A stretch of DNA of 64,000 nt from Leptothermofonsia sichuanensis E412 (GCF_019891175.1 NZ_CP072600.1:3410001-3474000), one strand, 5' to 3'. Positions 53,157 through 61,548 are shown, numbered from the stretch's first letter. Notes: generated from the letters alone by a model not told the origin. Numbers and translations are program-made.

Positions 53157-53906
53157 TTACACCGCTACGGATGGACGGCTGACAGATGCCAGCGCCTCTA
53201 CCAGGCTGCGCACAGATGCAATCATTTCAACCTCACTATTGAGCCTGTTAATGGCTGAGCCGACACCAATGCCAGATGCACCGGCGGCGATCGCCATTGG
53301 AGCGGTTACATTTGACAACCCTGATGCGCACAGAACCGGAACTGAAACAGCCCGCGAAATTTCATAGGCGGCTGCCAGCGTAGGAGCCGCCTTTTCAATC
53401 AGCCCCAGCGTGCCAGGGTGAACCGGCTGGCTGCTGGTGCCACCTTCCGTTTGAATCATGTCTGCTCCCGCCTTGACCAGTTCCTCTGCCAGTTGCACCT
53501 GCTGATCCAGAGTCAGAATGTGAGGCACTGTGACTGACAGGGTCATGTCTGGTAACAGTTGGCGGGTAGTCCGGGTTAAAGCCAGCACTTCATCTGCTTC
53601 AAACCGGCGACCCTGAGCATAAAAGCTATCAAAGTTGCCAATTTCGATCAGGTCTGCACCCGCTTCTACCGCCGCCACAAACAGATCTGGTTCGACTGCG
53701 GATACGCATACCGGCAAATGAATCAACTGCTTGACCATTTGTACCAGTTCAGGGGCTGCCGCAATGTCAACGAACGTGGCACCCCCAAGTTCAGCCGCCC
53801 TGACAACGGCACTGACTCGATCCGCATCAAAATTATTCAAACCGCTAATTACCTTCAGGGCGCGTCCCTGGGTCAGGGAACTCTGGAGTGAGGAAAGGAT
53901 AGTCAT
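53157..53906 (-). CDS. ycf23: Ycf23 homologue (DUF561)
   Basis: A 249-residue TIM-barrel-like protein of the DUF561/Ycf23 family found in cyanobacteria and algal plastids. Text includes LKVISGLNNFDADRVSAVVR, GGATFVDIAAAPELVQMVK, LIHLPVCVSAVEPDLFVAAV, AGADLIEIGNFDSFYAQG and MIQTEGGTSSQP. The binding residues resemble those of flavin- or phosphate-binding barrels, but the reaction is not known. The ATG before TILSSL follows GAAAGGA-type sequence; an earlier start at 53918 adds four residues. Confidence 0.88.
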   Translation of the reverse strand: MTILSSLQSSLTQGRALKVISGLNNFDADRVSAVVRAAELGGATFVDIAAAPELVQMVKQLIHLPVCVSAVEPDLFVAAVEAGADLIEIGNFDSFYAQGRRFEADEVLALTRTTRQLLPDMTLSVTVPHILTLDQQVQLAEELVKAGADMIQTEGGTSSQPVHPGTLGLIEKAAPTLAAAYEISRAVSVPVLCASGLSNVTAPMAIAAGASGIGVGSAINRLNSEVEMIASVRSLVEALASVSRPSVAV

Positions 53907-54020
53907 GGTGCTTCTCAACTAAAACGTAACGTAAACGTAACGTCCATTTTGCCATTGCAAGGGGAAGAGAGAGGAAGTCTTGACCGTTAAGAATTGAGAG
54001 TCGAGGGTGAAGAGGAACTC

Positions 54021-54099
54021 CTCACTTCTCACTTCTCACTTCTCACTTCTCACTTCTCACTTCTCACTCCTCACCCCCCACTTCTCACTTCTCACCCCT
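54021..54099. repeat. heptamer tandem array (CTCACTT)
   Basis: About eleven consecutive seven-base units CTCACTT, at least six of them identical, the last ones varied (CTCACCC, CCCACTT). Length polymorphism between strains is likely. The array supplies the stop codon of the Uma2 relic read on the minus strand. It is a tandem STRR array, not CRISPR. Confidence 0.85.
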
Positions 54100-54837
54100 C
54101 TAATCCATTTGCGCCAGGAACGGATCAGTGTGGTGTCATCCTGGGCTTCTGCCTGCTGAAGAAACTGATTTAGAGTTGCCCCAGAAATCATTGTGAATTC
54201 GCAGGGTTGATAGTTTCCTGCCTGTAAGTGGAAAATTTGAACTCCTTGTCTGGTGTAACGCCAAATTTCAGGAACGCCCAATTCTCTATAAATTGGCAGT
54301 TTGCGGGTAGAAGGATTCGTAGTGTCAACTTCAAGCACCAGATCGGGGGGTGGATCGGATGAAAGATCCACAGTTCGCCCCTGAATGCGAGCAACGTTTT
54401 GGATATAGTAGCAGGAGTCTGGTTCTGCCCCCTTCTGTAAATCTTCTCGATTAAAAGCCTATCCGAAAACTTCCTCAGTCTGGATTTGAGTGTTGTCCGT
54501 TGGGGCTTTTCGGATAGGCTTTAAGTGTGGTTGAACGAAAACCTTTAATTGGGATCTCCAATTCTTCTGTGACTGACTCTATCATCCGTTCCAACAACTT
54601 TGTGTTGGTTTCATGCCGATCAGAGGGCATTGAAATTTCTAAAAATTCTCCATCGTAAGCAAGCCGGGAAGCCCGGTGGTCCCCTAACTCAGCCAGCAAA
54701 GCTTTGTAGGTTTGCCAGCTAACCCCTTGCAGTACAATTCGTTGAGTCGATTCCTGGAAGTTGCCAGGCTGTCTAGCTGAGGAACTTGCAGGCATCTCTT
54801 GATAACTGACTCTGTAAACGGAATGGCTTTCTCCCAT
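54057..54837 (-). pseudogene. Uma2-family putative nuclease split by a MITE
   Basis: The N-terminal half reads RIVLQGVSWQTYKALLAELG, LAYDGEFLEISMPSDRHE and EELEIPIKGFRSTTL, then runs into the 68-bp element, which adds KAYPKSPNGQ and a stop. The C-terminal half resumes as REDLQKGAEPDSCYYIQN, PPDLVLEVDTTNPSTRKLP and PEIWRY. Removing the element with its TA duplication rebuilds a continuous TTLNREDLQKG. Uma2 genes are widespread in cyanobacteria and have a PD-(D/E)XK-like core. A start at 54795 (MPASSSAR) is an alternative to 54837. Confidence 0.85.
54454..54521. mobile_element. 68-bp MITE inside the Uma2 gene
   Basis: Ends AAAGCCTATCCGAAAAC and TTTTCGGATAGGCTT, core CTCAGTCTGGATTTGAG. TA lies on both sides (54452-54453 and 54522-54523). 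Deleting the element plus one TA restores the host reading frame, which proves it is an insertion and fixes its ends. Confidence 0.85.
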
Positions 54838-54850
54838 GATATAGCAGGGG

Positions 54851-54955
54851 CCAGGGGCTATATCCCTTTTCAAGGGTGTGAAGTACAGTGGGGTGCGGAG
54901 CACCCCACTGTACTTCACACTCCCGTACTTTACTCAATTGAAAAACGCTATAGGG
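54851..54955. repeat. TATAGCCC-type element with perfect 20-bp central palindrome
   Basis: The arms GTGTGAAGTACAGTGGGGTG (54876-54895) and its exact reverse complement (54901-54920) surround CGGAG. Outer ends are CTATATCCCTTTTCAAGGG and CAATTGAAAAACGCTATAGG. Full-length reference copy for the family at 2530, 38087 and 52974. Confidence 0.8.
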
Positions 54956-55058
54956 GACAGGGAAGGAAGCAGATGTTGAGCCTGCTAACTTGTCTCGACC
55001 TGCCCTGCTGTCTCCTGTTTTCTGTCCACAGACTGCCAGGCTATAAAATCCCCATTCC

Positions 55059-56171
55059 TCAGACAGGGGAGATATCCAGGTTGTGCTGAATTTCTACTCC
55101 CCGTTCCTGCATGGTTTGTTCAAACAAGTCTGTTGGCAGGGCTTCCTCCACTGTCCATACGCCGGGTTTGTGGAGTTGATTGGAGAGCAGCAGTTGGGTG
55201 ACACTGCCAGTCCCATAGCCAGCCGCGATCGCCGTATTGGGCTGTACCAGGGTTGAGCAACTGCGGGCAGTTTTCCCCTCTTTCCTGCCAGTCACGTCGG
55301 AACGAATGGCGACCCCAACACCACTGAAGTGGTCGGTGACATCGGTCATGAAATGGCTGACGTGGGAGAGGAATTCAATCACGGGGGGTTGTTTCAGCAG
55401 CCAGGGGTGCCACCAGCGGGCAACACTCCAGGTCAAAAAGTTATAAAAACGGGGAACCGTGCCAAATTTGGTGATCACGGTTCTGACTGGAAAGGCATTG
55501 GGCAGGGTAAATGCTTCCGGGACATCAAACCAGTAGACATCGACGGGACCATAGGTGGGGAATTGGATCACTTCGCGATCGCTGTAGGGCTTTACCATTT
55601 GCCACTGGTGGTCAATCCATGCCTGAAAAGGTTGCTGGAGTCCCAGAAAGGTGGTCCGCATGACGGTAATGCCTGCCCCCCCGGACCCTGCCACTACATA
55701 ACTGAGGTGAATTCGTTCCGGTTCATCCAGTTGTTCCACATCCTGCCGCACCATGCTATTGGAAATGCCGGGGAAGATACCCGTGTTAATAATGGCGGTG
55801 ATACCGGCTGTTTCAGCAGCCGGTCTGCACTCCATAGCTTTGCGTGTAAACGAAGGATGGTCGCTCACGTCCACATAGTTGACTCCTGCGGCAATACAGG
55901 TCTGAAGCACGCCTGCATCCCGATGGTGAAATGGACCGGCACAGTGAATCACCACATCGGAAGCGGTGATGGCGGCGGTCAGGGTTTCCTGGTCTGTCAG
56001 ATCCAGTTTCAAGAACTGCACCCGTTCGCCCAGGCGATCGCAAATCCGCTGACCAGCGGATGCATTTCTGCCCGTGATGGTGATCTGCGCTTGTGTATGA
56101 GCCATTAAGTCTATGGCTACACTGCTGCCTATCCGCCCACTTCCACCCAGGATTAAAACTCGATTTGTCAT
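55059..56171 (-). CDS. saccharopine dehydrogenase-like NAD(P)-binding protein
   Basis: A 370-residue protein with an N-terminal Rossmann fold (VLILGGSGRIGSSVAIDL, TGRNASAGQRICDRLG) and the SDH/homospermidine-synthase-like catalytic body (VVIHCAGPFHHRDAGVLQTC, VNYVDVSDHPSF, GIFPGISNSM). Its position 46 bases after the CrtO-type gene suggests co-transcription and perhaps a role in modifying a carotenoid or lipid, but no family member has a settled reaction in this context. A start at 56183 (MGSLMTNR) is an alternative; longer ones overlap crtO. Confidence 0.8.
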   Translation of the reverse strand: MTNRVLILGGSGRIGSSVAIDLMAHTQAQITITGRNASAGQRICDRLGERVQFLKLDLTDQETLTAAITASDVVIHCAGPFHHRDAGVLQTCIAAGVNYVDVSDHPSFTRKAMECRPAAETAGITAIINTGIFPGISNSMVRQDVEQLDEPERIHLSYVVAGSGGAGITVMRTTFLGLQQPFQAWIDHQWQMVKPYSDREVIQFPTYGPVDVYWFDVPEAFTLPNAFPVRTVITKFGTVPRFYNFLTWSVARWWHPWLLKQPPVIEFLSHVSHFMTDVTDHFSGVGVAIRSDVTGRKEGKTARSCSTLVQPNTAIAAGYGTGSVTQLLLSNQLHKPGVWTVEEALPTDLFEQTMQERGVEIQHNLDISPV

Positions 56172-56217
56172 CAGGCTACCCATTTGAAGCTGTAAGGGTT
56201 TGTAAAGGAGTCGATCG

Positions 56218-57894
56218 TTACCGAATTCCCAGCGATCGCAACCACTCGCCAACCCGTTGCCAGGATTGAGCAATCAGCGTGTGGTCCTGTAAAAAAACAC
56301 GGGCACAGTTGCGTCCTGGCATACCGGAAACCGAACCGCCAGGGTGGGTTCCGGCTCCCGTCAGGTACAGCCCTTTAATGGGAGTCTGGTAATTTGCCAG
56401 TTCCGGCAGCGGACGGAAAAACACCATCTGCTCCAGTGTCATATCAATGTGATAGTAATTGCCCTTATAGGCTCCCAACCGTTCTCCTAACTCAGCCGGA
56501 CTCTCAACCCGACGGGCAATGGTGGCCGCTTTCACATTTGGTGCGTATTCAGCTAACTTGTCGATGACCCGGTCAGCCACCTGATTTTTCAGGGCATCCG
56601 TCCAGCCAGTACCATGCAGCCCGGTACCTTCCAACCCTTTGATTTGATAGGGAGCAAAAAACTCAATCCAGAGGGTGTGTTTTCCGTCGGGTGCCATTGA
56701 CGGGTCAAGCATGGTGGGCTGCACGATATACATGGAGGGGTCTGCATCGGGAATTCTACCCATCATCGGATCGGCATGGGCAGCCTCCACCTGCTCAACG
56801 GAATCGGCAATCAGCACTGAACCAATCAGGTACTCATGCCGATGGTCATACCGCTCAAACCGCAGGGGTTCAGTCATTGCCAGGTCAATTTTCAAAATGG
56901 TTTCATTGTTGTTGATAATGCGACGTTCCAGGCGATCGCGCAAATTGGGATCGGCGGCATCCACATCCGCAGCATCCATTGCTTGCAGAAACAATCGCTT
57001 CGCATCAATGTTGGAAATGACCCCTTTTGTTGCCCGATATTCAGTGCCACTGGCCACACGTACACCAACAGCCTGTCCCTCATCCACCAGCACCTGCTTC
57101 ACCGATTGCTCTGTCAGAATTTCTCCACCCAAAGACTTCACAAGTCTGACCAGTGCCTGCACCAGTGCTCCGGTTCCTCCCTTCGGTCTTGCCATGCCGG
57201 GGTGATGACGCATGGACATCATCATGGCTCCAATGGCCAGATTTTTCTGAGACGGCGGCACCCCCATCTCAGCCGCCAACCGTGCCAGAGGTGCCTTCAC
57301 CACATCCGAATCAAACCACTCGTTGAGTAAATCTTCGGCACTGGACAGCATCGTGCGCACAAATTCCAGAGCTTTCTGAGTAGAGCCAACCGATGCCAGG
57401 ACATCTTGAAATTTAGTCAGATCATAGTTGCGGAGAATACTCAGAACGGATTTTGGCGGGGCGTTGAACATGGGAATCAACGCATTGACGATCCGTGACC
57501 AGTAAGCTGTAAACTCTGCATACTTCTGCGCATCCCGGGGACTGTATCGTTCAATTTCGGCACAGGTCTTTTCCACAGAACGATGGGCCAGAAAGTATCT
57601 GCCATCCGACTGCGGACAGAATACCACGGGGTCACAAAATAAATACTCCAGTCCATACCGGGTTAGGTTCAGTTCTTCCACGACAGGACCCAGATGGATG
57701 AATTCATGGTCGATCGCACACAGGTTGAACTTAAAATCAGGCAATTCTGGAATGACCGCTTCGGTGGTTGCGGCTCCACCCGGCACTGGGCGTTTTTCCA
57801 GGAGTAAGACGCTGTAGCCCGCTTTTAACAGATAGGCAGCGCACACCAGTCCATTGTGTCCGGCACCGATAATAATTACGTCGTAGGTTTGCAT
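56218..57894 (-). CDS. crtO: CrtO-type carotene ketolase / phytoene desaturase-like FAD enzyme
   Basis: A 558-residue flavoprotein of the phytoene desaturase superfamily. The dinucleotide-binding motif VIIIGAGHNGLVCAAYLLKA opens it, with LLLEKRPVPGGAATTE after it, and the C-terminal FAD signature GLYLTGAGTHPGGSVSGMPG closes it. Length and text (FKFNLCAIDHEFIHLGPVVE, RPKGGTGALVQALVRLV) fit cyanobacterial CrtO, which makes echinenone from beta-carotene; related desaturase-like proteins of other function exist, so the assignment is probable only. The ATG before QTYDV is chosen over an upstream start at 57972. Confidence 0.78.
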   Translation of the reverse strand: MQTYDVIIIGAGHNGLVCAAYLLKAGYSVLLLEKRPVPGGAATTEAVIPELPDFKFNLCAIDHEFIHLGPVVEELNLTRYGLEYLFCDPVVFCPQSDGRYFLAHRSVEKTCAEIERYSPRDAQKYAEFTAYWSRIVNALIPMFNAPPKSVLSILRNYDLTKFQDVLASVGSTQKALEFVRTMLSSAEDLLNEWFDSDVVKAPLARLAAEMGVPPSQKNLAIGAMMMSMRHHPGMARPKGGTGALVQALVRLVKSLGGEILTEQSVKQVLVDEGQAVGVRVASGTEYRATKGVISNIDAKRLFLQAMDAADVDAADPNLRDRLERRIINNNETILKIDLAMTEPLRFERYDHRHEYLIGSVLIADSVEQVEAAHADPMMGRIPDADPSMYIVQPTMLDPSMAPDGKHTLWIEFFAPYQIKGLEGTGLHGTGWTDALKNQVADRVIDKLAEYAPNVKAATIARRVESPAELGERLGAYKGNYYHIDMTLEQMVFFRPLPELANYQTPIKGLYLTGAGTHPGGSVSGMPGRNCARVFLQDHTLIAQSWQRVGEWLRSLGIR

Positions 57895-57996
57895 AGGAAA
57901 ATTGTGGCAGGGGTTGAGTGTTACTGAGCGCTGTCCACTCTCATTCAACACCCTCTGAAACCACTGGATCATCTTTTCGGATGAAAGAACTCCAAA

Positions 57997-58198
57997 TATA
58001 GAGCGATCCTATCTAGTGTTCCGTCAGGAAAATTTTGACGGGTCGCAGACCCTCAAAATTTAACTTCAATCAGCCTTTCAGTATTCAGTTACCTGTCAAA
58101 TTTAATTTGACAGACCACTAGATTGTGAGAAAGGATTTCTGGGGAATCTTTTCTCACAAAGCCGCTCACTCTCACAACTGATTTTAGGACTGCTATAT
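57997..58198. repeat. 95-bp GTGAGAAAGGAT repeat, copy C, interrupted by a MITE
   Basis: GAGCGATCCTATC at the left and GATTGTGAGAAAGGATTTC to GATTTTAGGACTGCTATA at the right form the 95-bp element in inverted orientation. A 103-bp element with a TA duplication separates the two parts at the position where other copies read CTATCTGGATTG. Confidence 0.8.
58016..58118. mobile_element. 103-bp IS630-related MITE inside the 95-bp repeat
   Basis: Ends are GTGTTCCGTCAGGAAAATT and, on the other strand, GTGGTCTGTCAAATTAAAT, flanked by TA (58014-58015, 58119-58120). The CTGTCA core resembles the termini of the IS630 element at 27999 (GTAGTCTGTCAAC). No coding sequence. Sub-terminal palindromes AAAATTTTGACGG and CAAATTTAATTTG. 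Confidence 0.75.
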
Positions 58199-58212
58199 AG
58201 CCGTGCAGGCTG

Positions 58213-58305
58213 GTGGTGTGTCAACTTTGTAGTTGTGAGTCTGGGGAAGAAAAGGGGTTATTATTTTGTGGGTTGAAAACCACAAAATAATTCTTGACAG
58301 ACCAC
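58213..58305. mobile_element. 93-bp IS630-related MITE
   Basis: Ends GTGGTGTGTCAACTTTG and, on the other strand, GTGGTCTGTCAAGAATT. The left end is close to the IS630 left end and the right end to its right end. The centre forms a hairpin TTATTTTGTGG (58261-58271) / CCACAAAATAA (58280-58290). Flanks are TG and CA rather than TA, so the site has drifted or differs. Confidence 0.65.
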
Positions 58306-58512
58306 CAGGACAGGTTAGCGATCGCAATCCTCTGTTCCCTATCCCCTATCCCCTGCCATATAGAGAGCAATCAATATCATTGCCTGCGAAGTCTGTATCA
58401 CCCAGACCGCTTTTTGGGCGATCGCCTGTGTACTATTGATAAGGGGCAATCTGGCTGGTGCTATTTTGCCGTTTGCTATTTTGCCATTCGTCGTTGCAGC
58501 AGGTGTCAAAGC

Positions 58513-60744
58513 ATGACCGCAGTTTCTCCTAACCCCTCAGCCACGAGTATTCCAGCGTTTTGTGATGGGATTCAATACTTCAGTGACTCCCTTCCTGGGT
58601 TTGAAACCTATGGCAACGAGCCGGTAATTGCCGCCGGAAAGATTGCGATCGCAGACCCCACCGATCCCTCAGCCGCCTACCAGACCCTGCTTTATGCCGA
58701 TGCTCTGCGCTATCTGATTCTGCAAATGACTGCCAGCAAAGCATCGGGTCACCCTGGCGGATTTGCCAGTCAGGCAGAGGTCTATGCCGCCCTGGTCATG
58801 CTGGGCTACAAAAATATCCTGACAGAAGTGGGGCATCATGCTCCCGGATTCTACTGTGCCATGTTTCTGGATCGATCCCTGGAAGCCATGGGGATCGAAA
58901 CCGTCCATCAACTGCGCGATCGCTTCCGGGAACGGCACGGTTTACTGGGACATCTCTCCGGGCAAATTCCTGGCCTGCTGGCTCCCGCGGGTCCCCTGGG
59001 ACAGGGACAACACTTTGCTATGGCAGCCGCCCTCTTGCACCGGGATACCCTCTTTCCTTTCACCATTGGGGATGGGGGTCTCGGTGAACCCTACGTCATG
59101 AGTTCCTTTGGGCACTTCCACACAGCCTATCCCAATGTCACCAACTTCCTGCCCATCCTCGTCTGGAATGGGTACTCTCAGGAACACCACAGCATGGTAT
59201 CCACCCATTCTAACGAGCGCATGATGGCATACTGGCATGCTCATGGGTTTCAGGAAGTGGTGTTGATTGATGCCAAGGACTTTGATGACCAGGATCAGCC
59301 GGGAGACTATGTGGATAGCACGCTGTTTTCGCTGGAACAACGGATGGAGTTTGTGAAAGCCGTGCTGGTAGGGGTGGATGAAGCCGCCCGTTCAGCCCTG
59401 AATGGTAAGCTGACAGCGCTCATCATCAAACAACTGAAGGGAGCAGGCGTCCATGCGAGGGGTGCCAAATCCCATAATCTCTACGCTCAACACACCCTGG
59501 ATAACCCGGATATAGTGGCGGCTTTGAAGGCTCGCGCTCTCACTCCTGCTGCCTGGGAACTGGTGCGGCTGAACTGCGATCGCGCCGCTGGCGGTCCCGC
59601 CAGTCAGATTGCTGTTACAGAATCTGTTCTCTCCCTGCCCGATTTAGGCCCCCTGCCCCTGGAAGAATACCCGGTTGGCGGTGATCCAAAAGTTTCAACC
59701 ACGGCAATGGGTCGTCTGGTGGGCAAAGTGGGGCAAACGGATTCGGCCTACCTGGTGACCAATGCGGATGGTAATGAAGCCTCTGGAATTGCCAATATCA
59801 ACCAGGCACTGAAAATTAATCATCCGACAGAAGATGCCCTCTATAACCAGAAACCCGGTGGACAGGTGTATGAACCCCTGAGTGAAGATGCCTGTGCCGG
59901 CCTGGCAGCCGGACTGGCGCTGATGGGTTCCCGCACCCTCTGGTGTTCTTACGAATCCTTTGCGATCAACGGGTTACCCATCTGGCAAACGGTCACCCAG
60001 GCAATGGCAGAGTTACGCCGTCCCACCCCATCCACCATTACTTTATTTACGGCGGGTGCTCTGGAGCAGGGACGGAATGGCTGGACTCACCAGCGCCCAG
60101 AGATTGAGGCATACTTTGCCGCCATGATGCGCAACGGCAATGTCTTCCCCCTCTTTCCCCCCGATGCCAACAGCATTCAGATTTGTTACGAGTGGGCACT
60201 GAACACCAGAAACAAGGGGATTGTCATTACGGCAAGTAAATCTCCGCTACCAGTTCACACCACCTTTGAGCAGACTCGACAGGCATTGCAGGACGGTGCT
60301 ATTGTTCTGCAAGAAAGCCAGAGTACGGAAAGCAGCGAGGCAAAGTGGGTTGTGTTTGCCGTGGTTGGCGACATGATTCTGAATCCGGTTCTGGAAGCCG
60401 CTTCTCATCTGGAAGCCGAAGGGCTATCGGTACGGGTCGTGGCGGTTGTCAGTCCCCGTCGCCTTTATCGTCCTTCGGATATTGCCTGGGATACCTGTGC
60501 TGAACCAGATGGAGCCTTTCTCAGTGACACCGCCTTTGAAGCGCTTTTTGGTGGAGATGTCCTGATTGGAGTCACCGGGGGAGCCAGCCTGATGCTGGAA
60601 CCTGTCATGCTCCGCAGTCAGGCCCGGCGGGATATGTTTGCCTGGAAGCGGGGCGAGACAACTGCCAATCCGGGTGAGTTAATGACATTTAATGGGATTA
60701 CAGCCGAAGCACTGGCAAAACGGGCGCTGGAACTCGTGCATTGA
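58513..60744 (+). CDS. transketolase/phosphoketolase-like ThDP enzyme
   Basis: A 743-residue thiamine-diphosphate enzyme. It has transketolase-like N-terminal features (MTASKASGHPGGFASQAEVY, AGPLGQGQHFAMAAALLH) and the ThDP motif GDGGLGEP followed by WNGYSQE. The second half (TNADGNEASGIANINQAL, EPLSEDACAGLAAGLALMGS, TLWCSYESFAINGLPIW, PEIEAYFAAMMRNGNVFPLF) resembles phosphoketolases and lacks the standard transketolase C-terminal pattern. It is longer than transketolase (about 670) and shorter than XFP (about 800). I think it is the second, divergent phosphoketolase-like protein of cyanobacteria. Upstream codons from 58294 lie in repeat DNA, so the ATG before TAVSPN is used. Confidence 0.75.
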   Translation: MTAVSPNPSATSIPAFCDGIQYFSDSLPGFETYGNEPVIAAGKIAIADPTDPSAAYQTLLYADALRYLILQMTASKASGHPGGFASQAEVYAALVMLGYKNILTEVGHHAPGFYCAMFLDRSLEAMGIETVHQLRDRFRERHGLLGHLSGQIPGLLAPAGPLGQGQHFAMAAALLHRDTLFPFTIGDGGLGEPYVMSSFGHFHTAYPNVTNFLPILVWNGYSQEHHSMVSTHSNERMMAYWHAHGFQEVVLIDAKDFDDQDQPGDYVDSTLFSLEQRMEFVKAVLVGVDEAARSALNGKLTALIIKQLKGAGVHARGAKSHNLYAQHTLDNPDIVAALKARALTPAAWELVRLNCDRAAGGPASQIAVTESVLSLPDLGPLPLEEYPVGGDPKVSTTAMGRLVGKVGQTDSAYLVTNADGNEASGIANINQALKINHPTEDALYNQKPGGQVYEPLSEDACAGLAAGLALMGSRTLWCSYESFAINGLPIWQTVTQAMAELRRPTPSTITLFTAGALEQGRNGWTHQRPEIEAYFAAMMRNGNVFPLFPPDANSIQICYEWALNTRNKGIVITASKSPLPVHTTFEQTRQALQDGAIVLQESQSTESSEAKWVVFAVVGDMILNPVLEAASHLEAEGLSVRVVAVVSPRRLYRPSDIAWDTCAEPDGAFLSDTAFEALFGGDVLIGVTGGASLMLEPVMLRSQARRDMFAWKRGETTANPGELMTFNGITAEALAKRALELVH

Positions 60745-60767
60745 TGTCAACCGATCCAGACAGTATA

Positions 60768-60794
60768 GCGATCGCCCCACTACGGGGCGATCGC
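60768..60794. terminator. HIP1-containing 11-bp hairpin after the ThDP enzyme gene
   Basis: GCGATCGCCCC (60768-60778) pairs exactly with GGGGCGATCGC (60784-60794) around ACTAC. Located 24 bases after the stop. There is no T-tract, so its terminator role is uncertain; it also shows HIP1 octamers built into a stem. Confidence 0.5.
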
Positions 60795-60848
60795 CTGACT
60801 CAACTCAATGCCAGATGCCGGAGAATACCTGGACTGCCTGTTCGAGGC

Positions 60849-61250
60849 TTACTTTTCGCCTTCAATAGCGGTGTCAGAACTGCGCCCGGTTAAAGCCTGA
60901 CCGTATCCTTTTTCAACAAAGTAGCCATTCAACAGGGTGCTGGTAAACGACAGGACAACAGGACCCAGAAGAAACGCCCATAATCCATAGACACCAAAGC
61001 CAGGAACAATCACAGAAGCCAGCCAGAAGCAAATCCCATTAACAACTAGTGAGAATGCCCCCAGCGTCAGGAAATTAACCGGCATTGACAGCGTAGACAG
61101 AACGGGTTTAATTGTACCATTGACCAATCCAATCGAGAGGGCAGCCAGCAGAGCCGCCGGGAACGTAGCAATATTCACCCCTGGAACAGCCAGGTCAACC
61201 ACCAGCAGGCTCAGCGCGGTAATCAGTGTGGTCAAAAAGAACCCCAACAT
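60849..61250 (-). CDS. phage holin family (PF04020-type) membrane protein
   Basis: A 133-residue protein with four hydrophobic helices (FLTTLITALSLLVVDLAVPG, ALLAALSIGLVNGTIKPVL, FLTLGAFSLVVNGICFWLA, GLWAFLLGPVVLSFTSTLL). It fits the 4TM 'phage holin family' common on bacterial chromosomes. No lysis gene is adjacent, so a cellular role is likely. GGAGGAAAC precedes the ATG at 61250; an upstream start at 61274 is less likely. Confidence 0.85.
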   Translation of the reverse strand: MLGFFLTTLITALSLLVVDLAVPGVNIATFPAALLAALSIGLVNGTIKPVLSTLSMPVNFLTLGAFSLVVNGICFWLASVIVPGFGVYGLWAFLLGPVVLSFTSTLLNGYFVEKGYGQALTGRSSDTAIEGEK

Positions 61251-61356
61251 CGGGTTTCCTCCCTTACAAAACAACTTAATTCAAGTGCAACCACATTTAA
61301 GTGGAACAACAGATAGCTTTGGACAGCATCAACAGGCCAGCTAAATTGGGGTTGGG

Positions 61357-61548
61357 CTAGACGGTTCCCTGATGCTGGCTGTACTTTTCGTCATGCTTGA
61401 CGACTGCCCAGACGGCATGGATACTGCCAGGCACCCAACCTAGAAGGGTCAACAGAATGTTGATCAACAGGGTTGGACCAAATCCATAGGTCAGGAAAAT
61501 ACCTACAGGAGGCAGGAAGATAGCAAGCAGGAGACGGACAAATTTCAT
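61357..61548 (-). CDS. YqaE/Pmp3 family small membrane protein
   Basis: A 63-residue protein with two hydrophobic spans (LLLAIFLPPVGIFLTYGFGP and LLINILLTLLGWVPGSIHA) and the family ends (VVKHDEKY). Members help membrane potential/ion homeostasis under salt and cold stress in yeast and plants. AGGAG stands seven bases before the ATG at 61548. It lies in a cluster of small membrane proteins without tight spacing. Confidence 0.88.
   Translation of the reverse strand: MKFVRLLLAIFLPPVGIFLTYGFGPTLLINILLTLLGWVPGSIHAVWAVVKHDEKYSQHQGTV

Noticed and set aside
54021-54099. Possible CRISPR array
   Set aside because: Units are seven bases without spacers; it is a tandem heptamer repeat. No cas genes are in the window.
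58294-58512. N-terminal extension of the ThDP enzyme from a TTG at 58294
   Set aside because: These codons start inside a MITE and run through repeat DNA with low protein character; the ATG at 58513 is at the expected place.
60849-61250. Prophage lysis cassette based on the holin-family protein
   Set aside because: No endolysin, spanin or phage structural gene nearby; this family is common on bacterial chromosomes.
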